Positions 45,868 through 55,372 of a DNA stretch of 64,000 bases are shown piece after piece (positions within the stretch are counted from its first letter, which is position 1; each line of letters begins with the position of its first letter). This DNA comes from Bacteroidota bacterium (GTDB lineage: Bacteria; Bacteroidota; Bacteroidia; Bacteroidales; JAGONC01): NCBI GenBank assembly GCA_022711405.1, contig JAKLFC010000005.1, forward strand, positions 1-64,000. Reading direction: 5' to 3'. The position numbers and the translations under genes are program-made. Below the pieces are notes generated by a model. It was not told where the DNA came from and searched no databases. It was given only the letters and a program-made list of their open reading frames with translations.

Positions 45868-46938
45868 TTATTTATTTTCCGGAATATTCACCTCGATGGC
45901 TCCGGCGCCGTACTGCGCAAAGGGAGCGTCATGGAAATCCAGTCCGCCGTAATCATTCAACATCTCCAGTAATGCATTTTTCAAGGTGCCATTGCCGATG
46001 CCATGAATGAAGTAAACGCGGTAATAATGGTGCTCAAGAGCGCTCTCCAGACAGGATGAGAAATAACGGGTCTGGATGGGAAGGATCTCATGGTTCTTCA
46101 AACGGGAGTAATCTTCCACCAGTGAGGAGATGTGAAGATCCACCTCAGCGATGCGGGGAGCGATACGGTGGCGGTCGATCAGTGCATTCGACGGGGCCGC
46201 TTCTGCCATTTTCTCCTCTGGCTGGGGTGCGTCGTATTTTTCCTGCAATCCGGCAGGGGGAACGCCGGGAGAACCTTTCAGCTCATGGATGCGGTAGATG
46301 AAAGCTTTTTCCTGCAACAGGCTGGAGGTCTGGTACTGGACATCTTTATAGAATTTCATGGGTTTGATCCTGAAGGTGCAGCTGACCGGCATCAACACCC
46401 TGGAATCCTGGTCACGGTGAAACAGGAGCTGTACGATGCCGTGGCACCATTGTTCGATCTCTTCCCGCTGAATGGTACCCACCTGCATCCGCGAGCCAGC
46501 AGGAATGACATCATAGTCGATCCCGGAATAGCCATACTCATTCTTCAGGAAAAAGCTGGTGAGGACTTCATAATCCGTTGAATTGATGATCTCCACGTTG
46601 ATAGGACCTGTCATCAGCCACTTTTGATCCTCAGGAATGAAGGCCAGGTAAACACCGGGGGGATACTGGTTTTTGGAGGCAAAACGGACCAGGGGAATGA
46701 CCTTGTTCTCGAACGGTGGCAACGGTTCCTGAACAGGATTTGAAGGGGAATCAGCGGATTTTGACCGGTTGATGTAATCAGCGGTGCCATCCACTCCGAT
46801 CAGTTCACTGATCCGTGTGGGGATCTCAAAGCCATCCTCAATGGCGACATTTACCATGGAGCTGCTCAGGATCCTGCTGATGACACCGCCTCCTTTTTCA
46901 TTGAGAAATCGTACCCGGTCACCGACGTTGAATTTCAT
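45868..46938 (-). CDS. DUF2027/Smr-domain protein
   Basis: A 356-residue Bacteroidota MutS2-like protein without the ATPase. The N-terminal 60 residues (MKFNVGDRVRFLNEKGGGVI) form a small beta-barrel-like domain, the middle is the DUF2027 region, and the C-terminal 80 residues are an Smr domain with EVDLHISSL (DLH motif) and VYFIHGIGNGTLKNAL (HGxGxG motif). Smr domains nick or bind nucleic acids. The stop is directly against the inverted repeat at 45804-45867. Its substrate is unknown. Confidence 0.88.
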   Translation of the reverse strand: MKFNVGDRVRFLNEKGGGVISRILSSSMVNVAIEDGFEIPTRISELIGVDGTADYINRSKSADSPSNPVQEPLPPFENKVIPLVRFASKNQYPPGVYLAFIPEDQKWLMTGPINVEIINSTDYEVLTSFFLKNEYGYSGIDYDVIPAGSRMQVGTIQREEIEQWCHGIVQLLFHRDQDSRVLMPVSCTFRIKPMKFYKDVQYQTSSLLQEKAFIYRIHELKGSPGVPPAGLQEKYDAPQPEEKMAEAAPSNALIDRHRIAPRIAEVDLHISSLVEDYSRLKNHEILPIQTRYFSSCLESALEHHYYRVYFIHGIGNGTLKNALLEMLNDYGGLDFHDAPFAQYGAGAIEVNIPENK

Positions 46939-46965
46939 AGGTGGTAATAACTGTAATCCGTGATA

Positions 46966-49089
46966 TTAATCCATCTTTGGTTCAATGCCAAGGTTATAGA
47001 AAACAAAGGAAGTGACATCGGCTGCTTCCTCAATGATCTTTGCCGTTGGCTTTCCGCCTCCGTGGCCCGCCCGGGTCTCGATCCGGATGAGCACCGGATG
47101 ATCCCCGCGATGATTTTCCTGGAGCGTAGCGGCAAACTTGAACGAGTGTGCAGGCACCACCCGGTCGTCATGATCTGCCGTGGTGATCAGTGTTGCCGGA
47201 TATTCCACTCCGGCCTTCAAATGATGCAGGGGTGAATATCCCAGCAGATAGGCAAACATGGTGGAATCGTCGTCGCTGGTGCCATAATCCACTGCCCAGA
47301 AATGCCCGATCGTAAATTTATGATACCTCAGCATATCCATGACCCCTACGGCGGGAAGAGCCACCCTGAACAGGTCAGGCCGCTGGGTCATGCAGGCCCC
47401 CACCAGCAATCCGCCATTGGATCCACCCGATATGACCAGCTTATCGGAACTGGTGTACCCTTTGGCAATCAGGTACTCCGCGGCTGCAATGAAATCATCG
47501 AAGACGTTTTGTTTGTTCAGTAAAGTGCCTGCCTTATGCCATTCTTCCCCATATTCGCCGCCTCCCCGCAGGGCGGGAACTGCGTAAACGAAACCGTTTT
47601 CCAGGTACATGAGCCTGGTGATGCTGAACGTTGGGGTCATGGATATGCTAAAGCCACCATACCCGTACAGTAACGCAGGATTTTTACCATCCATCCTCAT
47701 GTCCTTCCTGTGGACAATGAACATCGGTATCTTTGTGCCATCCTTGCTCTGATAAAATTCCTGCTTTACGATGTAATCTTCGGGATTGAAATCAATATCG
47801 GATGACTTGTACACCGTTGAGACATTCTGTCCGACATCATATTTATAGATGGTAGTGGGGAAGGTGAAAGAGGTGAACAGGTAGAAGGCCGTATTGTCGT
47901 CGCGCGTCCCGGAAAAACCTCCCAGGGTCCCGATACCGGGAAGTGACAGTTCGCCAAGTTCACTCCCGCTGTAATCATACATATATACCCTGCTGGAAGC
48001 ATTCTTCATGTACTGTGCAAAGATTTTTCCCCCGATAACGGACGCGCCTTCCAGCACTTCTTCCTTCTCGGGGATCAGGTCTGTCCATGTCACGTCACCG
48101 CCGCTGCTGAGCGCTACCCTGGCAAGCTTCTTTTTGGGAGCCTGGGCGTCGGTAACGATAAAAAATACCTGATCAAGATTATCCACTACGTAATATTCAT
48201 GATCGAATCCCTCCACCAGGGGGATAAAGGGAGCGTCACTGCTGCTCAGGTCCTTATAGCTAAGCTCGTTGCCATAGGTAGATTCAGATCCGTAAAGAAG
48301 CAGGTACCGTTCATCTTCGGTGGTACCACAGCTGTAGTTCCTCAGCGGAAAGGCGGGATTTTCATAGATCAGCTGATCCTGCGACTGTTCGGTCCCCACC
48401 TTATGATAATATACTTTATGATTCCTGTTTTGTGCCGATAATTCAGTGCCTTCTGCAGGCTTTTCGAAACGGCTGTAATAAAATCCGTCATCCTTCCAGG
48501 CGATCCCTGAGAATTTGACCCACAGGAGTTCATCCGGAAGTTTTTGCCCGCTGAGCAGGTCCAGCACATAAATCTTATTCCAGTCGGAACCGGCTTCCGC
48601 TGTTGAATAGCCCGCATACCGGGCATCCTTCGAAACGGCAAAGCCTGCCAGGGCGATCGTACCGTCGGGAGAAAGTGTATTGGGATCCAGCAACACTTTT
48701 GGCTCTCCGTCAATACCTTCCTGGATGTAGAGAACCGCCTGGTTCTGAAGCCCGTCATTCTTGGAAAAGAAATAATAATTCCCCTTCCTGAAGGGTACCC
48801 CGTATTTCGGGTAGTTCCAGAGCCTGGTGATCCGGTTCCTGATGGAATCCCTGAACGGGATCTGGCTCAGGTAACCGAATGTCACCTCGTTCTGGGCTGT
48901 GACCCATGCCTCTGTCTCCAGCGAAGTGTCATTCTCAAGCCAGTGATAGGGGTCGGCAACCTGTACGCCGAAATATTCATCCACAACATCCGTTTTTACC
49001 GTGACCGGATACTGGATGCTTTGTTTCTGTGAGCAACTGAGTAGCATTGTTGTTAAAATAACAACTGAAATGAAGAATAGTTTTTTCAT
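46966..49089 (-). CDS. Prolyl oligopeptidase family serine peptidase (lipoprotein)
   Basis: Cleaves short peptides after proline; family S9A. The 707 residues begin with a lipoprotein signal (MKKLFFISVVILTTMLLSCS, lipid on C19), so it is attached to a membrane facing the periplasm or surface. The beta-propeller domain starts near YPVTVKTDVVDEYFGVQVAD and PYHWLENDTS. The alpha/beta-hydrolase domain has the nucleophile in ISGGSNGGLLVGA, the aspartate in TADHDDRVVPAHSFK and the histidine in RAGHGGGKP. All three catalytic residues are present. It may work with the peptide importer elsewhere in the window, which is only an inference. Confidence 0.93.
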   Translation of the reverse strand: MKKLFFISVVILTTMLLSCSQKQSIQYPVTVKTDVVDEYFGVQVADPYHWLENDTSLETEAWVTAQNEVTFGYLSQIPFRDSIRNRITRLWNYPKYGVPFRKGNYYFFSKNDGLQNQAVLYIQEGIDGEPKVLLDPNTLSPDGTIALAGFAVSKDARYAGYSTAEAGSDWNKIYVLDLLSGQKLPDELLWVKFSGIAWKDDGFYYSRFEKPAEGTELSAQNRNHKVYYHKVGTEQSQDQLIYENPAFPLRNYSCGTTEDERYLLLYGSESTYGNELSYKDLSSSDAPFIPLVEGFDHEYYVVDNLDQVFFIVTDAQAPKKKLARVALSSGGDVTWTDLIPEKEEVLEGASVIGGKIFAQYMKNASSRVYMYDYSGSELGELSLPGIGTLGGFSGTRDDNTAFYLFTSFTFPTTIYKYDVGQNVSTVYKSSDIDFNPEDYIVKQEFYQSKDGTKIPMFIVHRKDMRMDGKNPALLYGYGGFSISMTPTFSITRLMYLENGFVYAVPALRGGGEYGEEWHKAGTLLNKQNVFDDFIAAAEYLIAKGYTSSDKLVISGGSNGGLLVGACMTQRPDLFRVALPAVGVMDMLRYHKFTIGHFWAVDYGTSDDDSTMFAYLLGYSPLHHLKAGVEYPATLITTADHDDRVVPAHSFKFAATLQENHRGDHPVLIRIETRAGHGGGKPTAKIIEEAADVTSFVFYNLGIEPKMD

Positions 49090-49114
49090 GTGAAAGAGGT
49101 ATTAAAATCCGCCG

Positions 49115-49122
49115 TAAATTTA
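49115..49122. promoter_or_regulatory. Self-complementary TAAATTTA as shared divergent -7 element
   Basis: TAAATTTA is its own reverse complement and matches TAnnTTTG at seven of eight positions on each strand. It lies 26 bases before the peptidase ATG and 40 bases before the ATG at 49162, supporting that later start. Confidence 0.3.
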
Positions 49123-49161
49123 GCCAATCAATTTCAATTCACCCTTAAATTTATTCATCCC

Positions 49162-50073
49162 ATGCCTGAATGGATCAAATCAGTGACCCTGATGATGCAC
49201 AATTACGGGATCGACGGCTTTCAAGCCGACGAATTGCACATCGAGACGTATCCCCATGCAAAGACTGTCTTCGACGCAAAAGGTAACGTACTGGAGGAAA
49301 TAAGCTATTCCAGGAACGGTGAAATTGAATCGAAGTATGAACACCGGTACGATGACCAGGGGCACTTGCTGGAGACACTCTATTTTTCAGGTGAAGAGCT
49401 GACCGACCGCCGGACGTTTGAATTAAGGGAGGACGGTAAGGCTGGCAGGGAGTTCAAGCATTATCTCGACGGTTCCTTCGATACCATAACCTATCAGTAC
49501 AATGACCTGGGTCAGCTCATCGGTAAAGTGACTGCTGATGAAGACGGTAATATAGAATCAAGCATGGTGCTAGACTATTCCGGTTCAACCCTGCTGGCGG
49601 AGAAGGAAAAGGATGGGGACGGCACCCTGCTATCGGAGAAATCGTTCAGGTACGATGAGCATGGACATCTCGTAGAGTTTTCGGAATGGAACAGGGAGAA
49701 TGAGAGCCGCATCCGGACAGTGGAGGAATATGATGAAAATGGCTTACGCATGAGTACGTCGAGGTACAGGGATGGAAAGCTGAGGGAGAGGATCTCATAC
49801 TCCAGCGATGACAAGGGGCAGGTTGCACGAATGACGGAGGAGAATGAAGGGGGAGTTTCCGCGTATCAGTTTGAGTATGATGAAACGGGGAATATACTCG
49901 TACAGGAAGAAACGGACAGGCAGGGAGAGGTGATCAGCAGAATGGAACGAACGTATGATGCCGGAGGCAGGGTGCTTGACAACAAAGTCTTCATTGACGG
50001 ACAGGGTAGGAGGATGAGCCAGTATTACAGGATCGAATATATCTACGAATGGGAAGGGGAGCATGAGCCATGA
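49162..50073 (+). CDS. YD-repeat-like protein of unknown function
   Basis: The ATG at 49162 gives 303 residues starting MPEWIKSVTLMMHNYGIDG; the GTG at 49090 lies upstream of the likely promoter. After about 30 residues the chain is a series of roughly 20-residue beta-hairpin units with a Y-D-E/D-x-G-x-L-x-x pattern: YDDQGHLLETL, YNDLGQLIGKV, YDEHGHLVEFS, YDENGLRMSTS, YDETGNILVQE, YDAGGRVLDNK. This resembles YD/RHS repeats, which wrap into beta-cages, but the chain is short, highly charged and has no signal peptide or toxin domain. Function unknown. Confidence 0.72.
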   Translation: MPEWIKSVTLMMHNYGIDGFQADELHIETYPHAKTVFDAKGNVLEEISYSRNGEIESKYEHRYDDQGHLLETLYFSGEELTDRRTFELREDGKAGREFKHYLDGSFDTITYQYNDLGQLIGKVTADEDGNIESSMVLDYSGSTLLAEKEKDGDGTLLSEKSFRYDEHGHLVEFSEWNRENESRIRTVEEYDENGLRMSTSRYRDGKLRERISYSSDDKGQVARMTEENEGGVSAYQFEYDETGNILVQEETDRQGEVISRMERTYDAGGRVLDNKVFIDGQGRRMSQYYRIEYIYEWEGEHEP

Positions 50074-50095
50074 GCCGTCATGGCATGCCTGTCCG

Positions 50096-51442
50096 TCAGT
50101 CCCCTGCAGGATATCTCACGATGGATTTTTTCTTCCATCTCCCGGTGAGGTAATAGCTGTACTGCATCACCACGCCAAGGAACCACGCGACGGGCATGCC
50201 CCACCAGATGCCGCTGATGCCAAAATGCTGGCTGAACCAGTAAGAGGCTGGCACCCTGACAAGCCACAGCGTGAACAGGGTGATGAACATGGGGATGAGG
50301 GTATCGCCTGATCCGCGCATGACTCCTCCGATTACGAACATGGAAGTGAAGAGGACATAAAAAGAGCTGACAATCAACAGATAACCTGCACCGATACGGA
50401 TCACATTCTCATCGTTGGTGAAAAGATGGACCAGGTCATTACGGAAGAGGATGGTGATGATGGTCATGCCGATGGAAATGAGAAAGGTCATGCGCAGGGT
50501 GCTGTGAAATCCGGCCCGGACCCTGTCGGGCTTATTGGCACCCAGGTTCTGTCCGACGAAAGTAGCCAGGGCCATGGCGAAGTTCATGGCCGGCATCGAC
50601 GCAAAGGAATCGATGCGCATCCCCACGCTGTAGGCGGCACTGGCATCTGTGCCGAAAGGATTCACGATCCAGTACATGGCCAGAAAGCTCAGGGCTACGA
50701 AGGCCTGTTGAAATCCGACAGGAAAACCAATGCGAAGGCCTTTGCGGAAGATATCCCAGTCGAAGTACATTTTCCGGTACGAAAGATTGATGAGTTCATG
50801 CCTTCGGTTCAGATAAATGACAGAGGCCAGAAATGCAACAGCCATCGAAATCACGGTTGCCCATGCCGCTCCGGCGATGCCCCACTTAAAGACCAGGATG
50901 AACAACAGGTCAAGGATGATGTTGATGATGGTTGAAAAGACCAGGAAGTACAGAGGGGTTTTGGAGTCACCCAAACCCCTCAGGATGGCAGTGGTCGTAT
51001 TGAATCCGAAGGAAAAAATGATTCCTGAAAAGTAGATGATCAGGTACAAACGGGCCAGGGGGATGACATCTTCCGGTAATTCAATGAGCCGGAAAATGGG
51101 TTCGCTCATCAGGATCCCGAGGACAGTAACAGCAATAGCGGCAAAAAAGAAAAAGATGTAGAATGTGTCGATGGCCTTTCTGACATTGCGGATGTCCTTT
51201 GCGCCGAAATACTGGGCAATGACGATGGTTCCGCCGGTGCCGATGCCAATGGTGAGGGAGATGAGGGTAAATATGATCGGAAAAGAGGAACCTACGGCAG
51301 CCAGGGCTTCCTTCCCAATATATTTACCCACGATGATGCTATCGGCCACATTGTACAGCTGCTGGAATACATTTCCAAGCAGCATGGGAATGGCAAAATT
51401 GAAGATTAGCCGGCCTTCTTTTCCGGTGGTGAGATCTTTCAT
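50096..51442 (-). CDS. MATE-family efflux transporter
   Basis: Sodium- or proton-driven multidrug/toxin exporter. The 448 residues form 12 hydrophobic helices in two related halves. The family start EGRLIFNFAIPMLLGNVFQQ, the LYNVADSIIVGKYIGKEALA segment and the second-half QNLGANKPDRVRAGF are visible. It is full length. Neighbouring genes give no hint of a substrate, and no regulator is adjacent. It converges with the YD-like gene (22 bases). Confidence 0.92.
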   Translation of the reverse strand: MKDLTTGKEGRLIFNFAIPMLLGNVFQQLYNVADSIIVGKYIGKEALAAVGSSFPIIFTLISLTIGIGTGGTIVIAQYFGAKDIRNVRKAIDTFYIFFFFAAIAVTVLGILMSEPIFRLIELPEDVIPLARLYLIIYFSGIIFSFGFNTTTAILRGLGDSKTPLYFLVFSTIINIILDLLFILVFKWGIAGAAWATVISMAVAFLASVIYLNRRHELINLSYRKMYFDWDIFRKGLRIGFPVGFQQAFVALSFLAMYWIVNPFGTDASAAYSVGMRIDSFASMPAMNFAMALATFVGQNLGANKPDRVRAGFHSTLRMTFLISIGMTIITILFRNDLVHLFTNDENVIRIGAGYLLIVSSFYVLFTSMFVIGGVMRGSGDTLIPMFITLFTLWLVRVPASYWFSQHFGISGIWWGMPVAWFLGVVMQYSYYLTGRWKKKSIVRYPAGD

Positions 51443-51483
51443 CAGGAAACTGCATTCGGGAGCGAAGGTAAATCAAATTTCAT

Positions 51484-53946
51484 CTAATATTCATATCCGC
51501 CTGTTTCAATCTCAATCTCGTCATTGTTCCCGTTGCGTTGTTTTTGCTTGTAATTATTGATCTTATAACTCAGGGTCAGGTTGAATACAGGAGCTTCCCT
51601 TGCAAATTTATCGTAGGAGTAGAATCCTTCTCCCTCGGAGGTCGATTCGCGTTTAGCTGTTTTCAGAAGATCCCTTCCCGAGAGGGTGGCAGACAGTTTA
51701 CGTTTCAGGAAATCTTTACGAACGGCCAGACTGGTCATGAAAAAACCTTCCTGGGTACCCTGGGCTGTGATGGTAGGTCCGCGGTAACTGGCAGTCAACT
51801 GCAGGCGAATATCAGCGGGCAGTTTGAACGTTGTATTCAGACGTGTATCCCAGCTGATGGTTTCTTCATCCTTATCTTCTTCCTCGACGCTTCCCTGGAG
51901 CCGGTAGTAAAATGCGTTGAGGCTGGCATTGATCAGGAGCCAGGGAGTCAATTCCAGGTTGGCCATCAGTTCAGTGCCTGCAGCGTGATCCCTGTCCATG
52001 TTGACAGAAGTATGCTGAATGATCCCGTTGTCGAGCAGGGTTTTGATCCTGCTGATCTTGTTCTTTGTGATGCGGTAGTATCCTTCCAGGGAGATGAAGG
52101 ATTTTTTGAAGCGGTACTGGTAGCTCAGGTCGTACGAGTCGATGAACTCGGGTTCCAGGGCAGGATTTCCAACTCTTATATTGTACGGGTCCATATAGGT
52201 GACCGTTGGTTCAAGATCCCATCCGTGGGGCCGGTCCACCCGGCGGCTGTAACTGGCCATGACCTGATGGCTCTCGCTGAGTTTCTTCGACAGATGTACG
52301 GTGGGGAAAAGGTCGAACCTGTCGATCAGAAACGTACTGTCACTCCCTGAAGAGTAAATATCCCGGTAATCATATTCTCCCCTGAGACCGAGCTGAAATC
52401 CGAAGGTTTTCAATTCTCCCGACCAGGTACCATAAACGGAATGGATCTGCTCGATGAAATCCATGTCTGTACTGAAACGATCGTCTCTGATCCACTGGTT
52501 CAGGTCATAATCATATTCGCTGTAGATGTAATCTTCCGGCTCGGATTCGATTCGCAGCTGGTATCCAGTTTCCAGTGAAGTATTGTTCTTAAATGGTTTT
52601 GTATAATCAAGCCTGAGTCGTACATTATGTGAACGGCCTGTCTCCGTGGTCCTTATCCCACTGGGGAACAGGTCATCAATGATATAGCTGGAGTCGCTGT
52701 CATATTCAAACTGCTCTTCCCAGTCATCACCATTCCGTGAGGAATACATGGCCATTGCCTCCAGCTTGTGACCTTCACCCTTGAAAAGCTGGTAGAGGTT
52801 AAGGGACGCTTCGTAAAAATCTCCTTCGCGGCGGCTGTCGTTGATGGAGACGCTGTACAGATCTTTCAGGAAGGGGTCTGTGTAAATATGCTGGTGGGTT
52901 TGTCCACCGCGTCCAAAGCCATAGTTGCCGAACCTGCCCGAGAGGGTCAGTGTTGTTTTGTCGCCGATGAAATAATCCAATCCTCCTTTGATACCCCATC
53001 CATCCCTCTGCATTTTGTCTTCCGCCTCCGAAGTCCGTATGCTCAGGGTATCTCCCCCGACAGTTTCGTTGCGCATGACGCCCTCGCCCTTATGCTGGTT
53101 ATTGTTGTAATTTCCGCCCGCGAACAGGTTGACCTTACCTGTTCGGTAATTGAGCAGGATATCGGCGGTGTATTTATGTCCTGTGCCGGCTGAGGCGTTG
53201 ATGATCCCGTTGTATCCGGCCTTCTGCTGTTTTTTCATGACGACGTTGATGATCCCTGCCAGCCCGTCAGGGTCGTACCTGGCCGATGGATTGGTGATGA
53301 TCTCGAGCCGTTCGACCGCGCTGGCGGGGATTTGCTGAAGAGCTTCCGTTCCCTGCAGCACGCTGGGTCTGCCGTCTATCAGGACGGTAAAGCTTCCGCT
53401 ACCGCGAAGGGTCACATTGCCTTCAATGTCCACCTGTACGGAGGGTACGTTTTCAAGTGCCGTGACCACCGAGGACCCGTCAGCCATGATGTCCTGGCTG
53501 ACATTCACCACTTTTTTGTCGATGCGGTATTCCACCCGTTGTTTATCGGCAACCACCTCTACCCCTTCAATCGTTGTAACGGCAGCTTTGAGGGAGATAT
53601 TCCCCAGATCCAGGACATTTTCCTGGGGAGTGATCAGGATACCCGGTACCGTCTTTTTATCATACCCGATAAAATTGACCACCAGGTAAAATTTCCCGAA
53701 AGGGACTTCCGTCAGCCGGAATCTTCCTTCAAGATCCGTCACGGTTCCTGTGACCATGGATGAATCTTTCTCCCTGAAAAGCACCAGGTTGACAAATTCC
53801 ATCGGAACCTTTTCCACCTCCTCTGTCACCATGCCGGTGACTATTCCTGTAAAGGACATTGGTGCCCCATTACCCATCCGGTTCTCCTGTGCTTCCAATC
53901 CCATCCAGCCCGCCAGCACCCACAGGAGCACGATCAATTTCTTCAT
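51484..53946 (-). CDS. TonB-receptor-like outer-membrane protein with carboxypeptidase-regulatory-like domain
   Basis: The ATG at 53946 gives 820 residues with a signal peptide (MKKLIVLLWVLAGWMGLEAQ). Residues about 35-115 form a carboxypeptidase-D regulatory-like beta domain (VPMEFVNLVLFREKDSS, GRFRLTEVPFGKFYLVVNFI). A TonB plug domain follows (IMADGSSVVTALENVPSVQV, GSGSFTVLIDGRP, ASAVERLEIITNPSARYDPD), then a barrel ending in EIETGGYEY. This is the OMP_b-brl_3 type common in Bacteroidota. It has no partner SusD. The ligand is unknown. Confidence 0.87.
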   Translation of the reverse strand: MKKLIVLLWVLAGWMGLEAQENRMGNGAPMSFTGIVTGMVTEEVEKVPMEFVNLVLFREKDSSMVTGTVTDLEGRFRLTEVPFGKFYLVVNFIGYDKKTVPGILITPQENVLDLGNISLKAAVTTIEGVEVVADKQRVEYRIDKKVVNVSQDIMADGSSVVTALENVPSVQVDIEGNVTLRGSGSFTVLIDGRPSVLQGTEALQQIPASAVERLEIITNPSARYDPDGLAGIINVVMKKQQKAGYNGIINASAGTGHKYTADILLNYRTGKVNLFAGGNYNNNQHKGEGVMRNETVGGDTLSIRTSEAEDKMQRDGWGIKGGLDYFIGDKTTLTLSGRFGNYGFGRGGQTHQHIYTDPFLKDLYSVSINDSRREGDFYEASLNLYQLFKGEGHKLEAMAMYSSRNGDDWEEQFEYDSDSSYIIDDLFPSGIRTTETGRSHNVRLRLDYTKPFKNNTSLETGYQLRIESEPEDYIYSEYDYDLNQWIRDDRFSTDMDFIEQIHSVYGTWSGELKTFGFQLGLRGEYDYRDIYSSGSDSTFLIDRFDLFPTVHLSKKLSESHQVMASYSRRVDRPHGWDLEPTVTYMDPYNIRVGNPALEPEFIDSYDLSYQYRFKKSFISLEGYYRITKNKISRIKTLLDNGIIQHTSVNMDRDHAAGTELMANLELTPWLLINASLNAFYYRLQGSVEEEDKDEETISWDTRLNTTFKLPADIRLQLTASYRGPTITAQGTQEGFFMTSLAVRKDFLKRKLSATLSGRDLLKTAKRESTSEGEGFYSYDKFAREAPVFNLTLSYKINNYKQKQRNGNNDEIEIETGGYEY

Positions 53947-54057
53947 AATGCCTTGATTATAGCGATTTCCCAGTTTTACGTGATATAATTCCATTAGACA
54001 GTAAAACCCCCAGTAAGTTTAACGTCCCACAATAAAAATCCCTGACATCCTCAATCA

Positions 54058-55212
54058 TCAATTATCCTCTCTCCTCTCCTCTCTCTCCTCTCTCATTTCA
54101 TACACCACCCCTCTCTCCCTGAGTCCTTCAAGGATATATTCGACGCACAGCGGATTCCTGCCGACATACTCCGGCGGTGAGATGCCTTTTTCTCTGTAGA
54201 GCCTGTGAGCGATCATCCTCACGGCCATCGTGGCCGTATAACCTGTCGTTCGCGCCATGGAGTGCACTCCTGACGCAGGATCGTACTCGTCGTAAAGGTC
54301 CCAGGCATAGCGTACCGGTGTTGAATCTTTGGATCCCTCAACCATGACCCGCATGACCGTCAGATCCTCCTCCCCCTCTTTTAGTTTCCATTTGGGGAAT
54401 AGCAACCGGGTGGTGAGATCGATGGGTCTTATCGCTGTTCCGTTTATTTCGACAGGTTCCTGGCTGAACAGACCCGTGTCCCGCAAAAGCTTGATTTTGT
54501 CAATATGCCCGGGGTAACGGAGCGTTTTTTCGATCATTTCCGGGGCGTGCAGGGTACTCATCAGCGTACGGAGTCCATCGCTATTGAATGCCTCTAATGT
54601 TCCAATCTTTCGAAAATCAATAAGTTCTGGATCTGATAACGCCTGTTTGATCACCATCTGCCCATGTTCAATGAACCTGGCCGGACGGGTATATTCCTCG
54701 ATCACATCCACCGGCGAAAAGACTGCCCTGTATTCCCAGGGCCATTGCCTGACCTTGGGAAGCCCTCCCACATGAATGGTTATCCGTGAGGTCTCATCCA
54801 GCATGGAATCCCCATATCCTGCCAGCAGGTTGCTCATACCGGGTGCGACTCCCATATCGACTATGGCAATAACGCCCCTGTTCTTTGCCCTTTCGTCCAG
54901 GTCGAATACATCCTCCGGTGAGAACGCAATATCCACCACATTTTTCCCTGACTCGATGACCGCTTTCAGGGTTTCAAAACCAAGGAAACCCGGCACCGCA
55001 CTCAATACAATATCCTGGTCCCTGATCAGTTTCTCAAGGGTTCCCCTGTCCGACAAATCAGCATTGACCCGTGTACCCGGAAAATCTTTCCCAAGCCGGT
55101 CAAGATTCAGCGTCTGGTAATCGGCGACTGTCACCTTGAATTCCGGATCGCCGGCCAGGTCTCTCGCCATGGGATTTCCTACTAAGCCAGCACCTAATAC
55201 TATGATTTTCAT
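54058..55212 (-). CDS. Saccharopine dehydrogenase-family oxidoreductase
   Basis: A 384-residue NAD(P)-dependent enzyme with an N-terminal Rossmann fold (MKIIVLGAGLVGNPMARDLA) and the DIVLSAVPGFLGFETLKAVI, DMGVAPGMSNLLAG and RTTGYTATMAVRMIA segments of the LYS9-like family. It probably reduces or oxidises an amino-acid-derived substrate; saccharopine itself is not proven, since family members also act on other carboxylated amines. The C-terminal tail MREEREERREDN is encoded by the TCCTCTC repeat (54065-54094). It stands alone between the barrel gene and the DMT transporter. Confidence 0.85.
   Translation of the reverse strand: MKIIVLGAGLVGNPMARDLAGDPEFKVTVADYQTLNLDRLGKDFPGTRVNADLSDRGTLEKLIRDQDIVLSAVPGFLGFETLKAVIESGKNVVDIAFSPEDVFDLDERAKNRGVIAIVDMGVAPGMSNLLAGYGDSMLDETSRITIHVGGLPKVRQWPWEYRAVFSPVDVIEEYTRPARFIEHGQMVIKQALSDPELIDFRKIGTLEAFNSDGLRTLMSTLHAPEMIEKTLRYPGHIDKIKLLRDTGLFSQEPVEINGTAIRPIDLTTRLLFPKWKLKEGEEDLTVMRVMVEGSKDSTPVRYAWDLYDEYDPASGVHSMARTTGYTATMAVRMIAHRLYREKGISPPEYVGRNPLCVEYILEGLRERGVVYEMREEREERREDN
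54065..54094. repeat. Four heptamers of TCCTCTC type inside a coding end
   Basis: TCCTCTC, TCCTCTC, CTCTCTC and TCCTCTC, followed by TC, cover the last codons of the saccharopine-dehydrogenase-like gene and encode its charged EEREERRE tail. Confidence 0.7.
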
Positions 55213-55293
55213 GTTGTTAGTTCTCGATTAAGGTTCTTTGAGCTTGCAAAGATCGTAAAATTTTCGACAGAACTGGTGGTTTTGCAAAAGCTG

Positions 55294-55322
55294 CAAGCAA
55301 CAAGTTGCAAGCTACAAGTTGC
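55294..55322. repeat. Four heptamers of CAAGTTG type
   Basis: CAAGCAA, CAAGTTG, CAAGCTA, CAAGTTG and a final C, in the 160-base gap between the DMT transporter stop and the dehydrogenase start. TTG and CAA halves make it partly self-complementary. Confidence 0.68.
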
Positions 55323-55372
55323 ATAAAAAGAGATTATGGCTTCCGGAATTTCAGGCAGGAGTGGATAGTATC

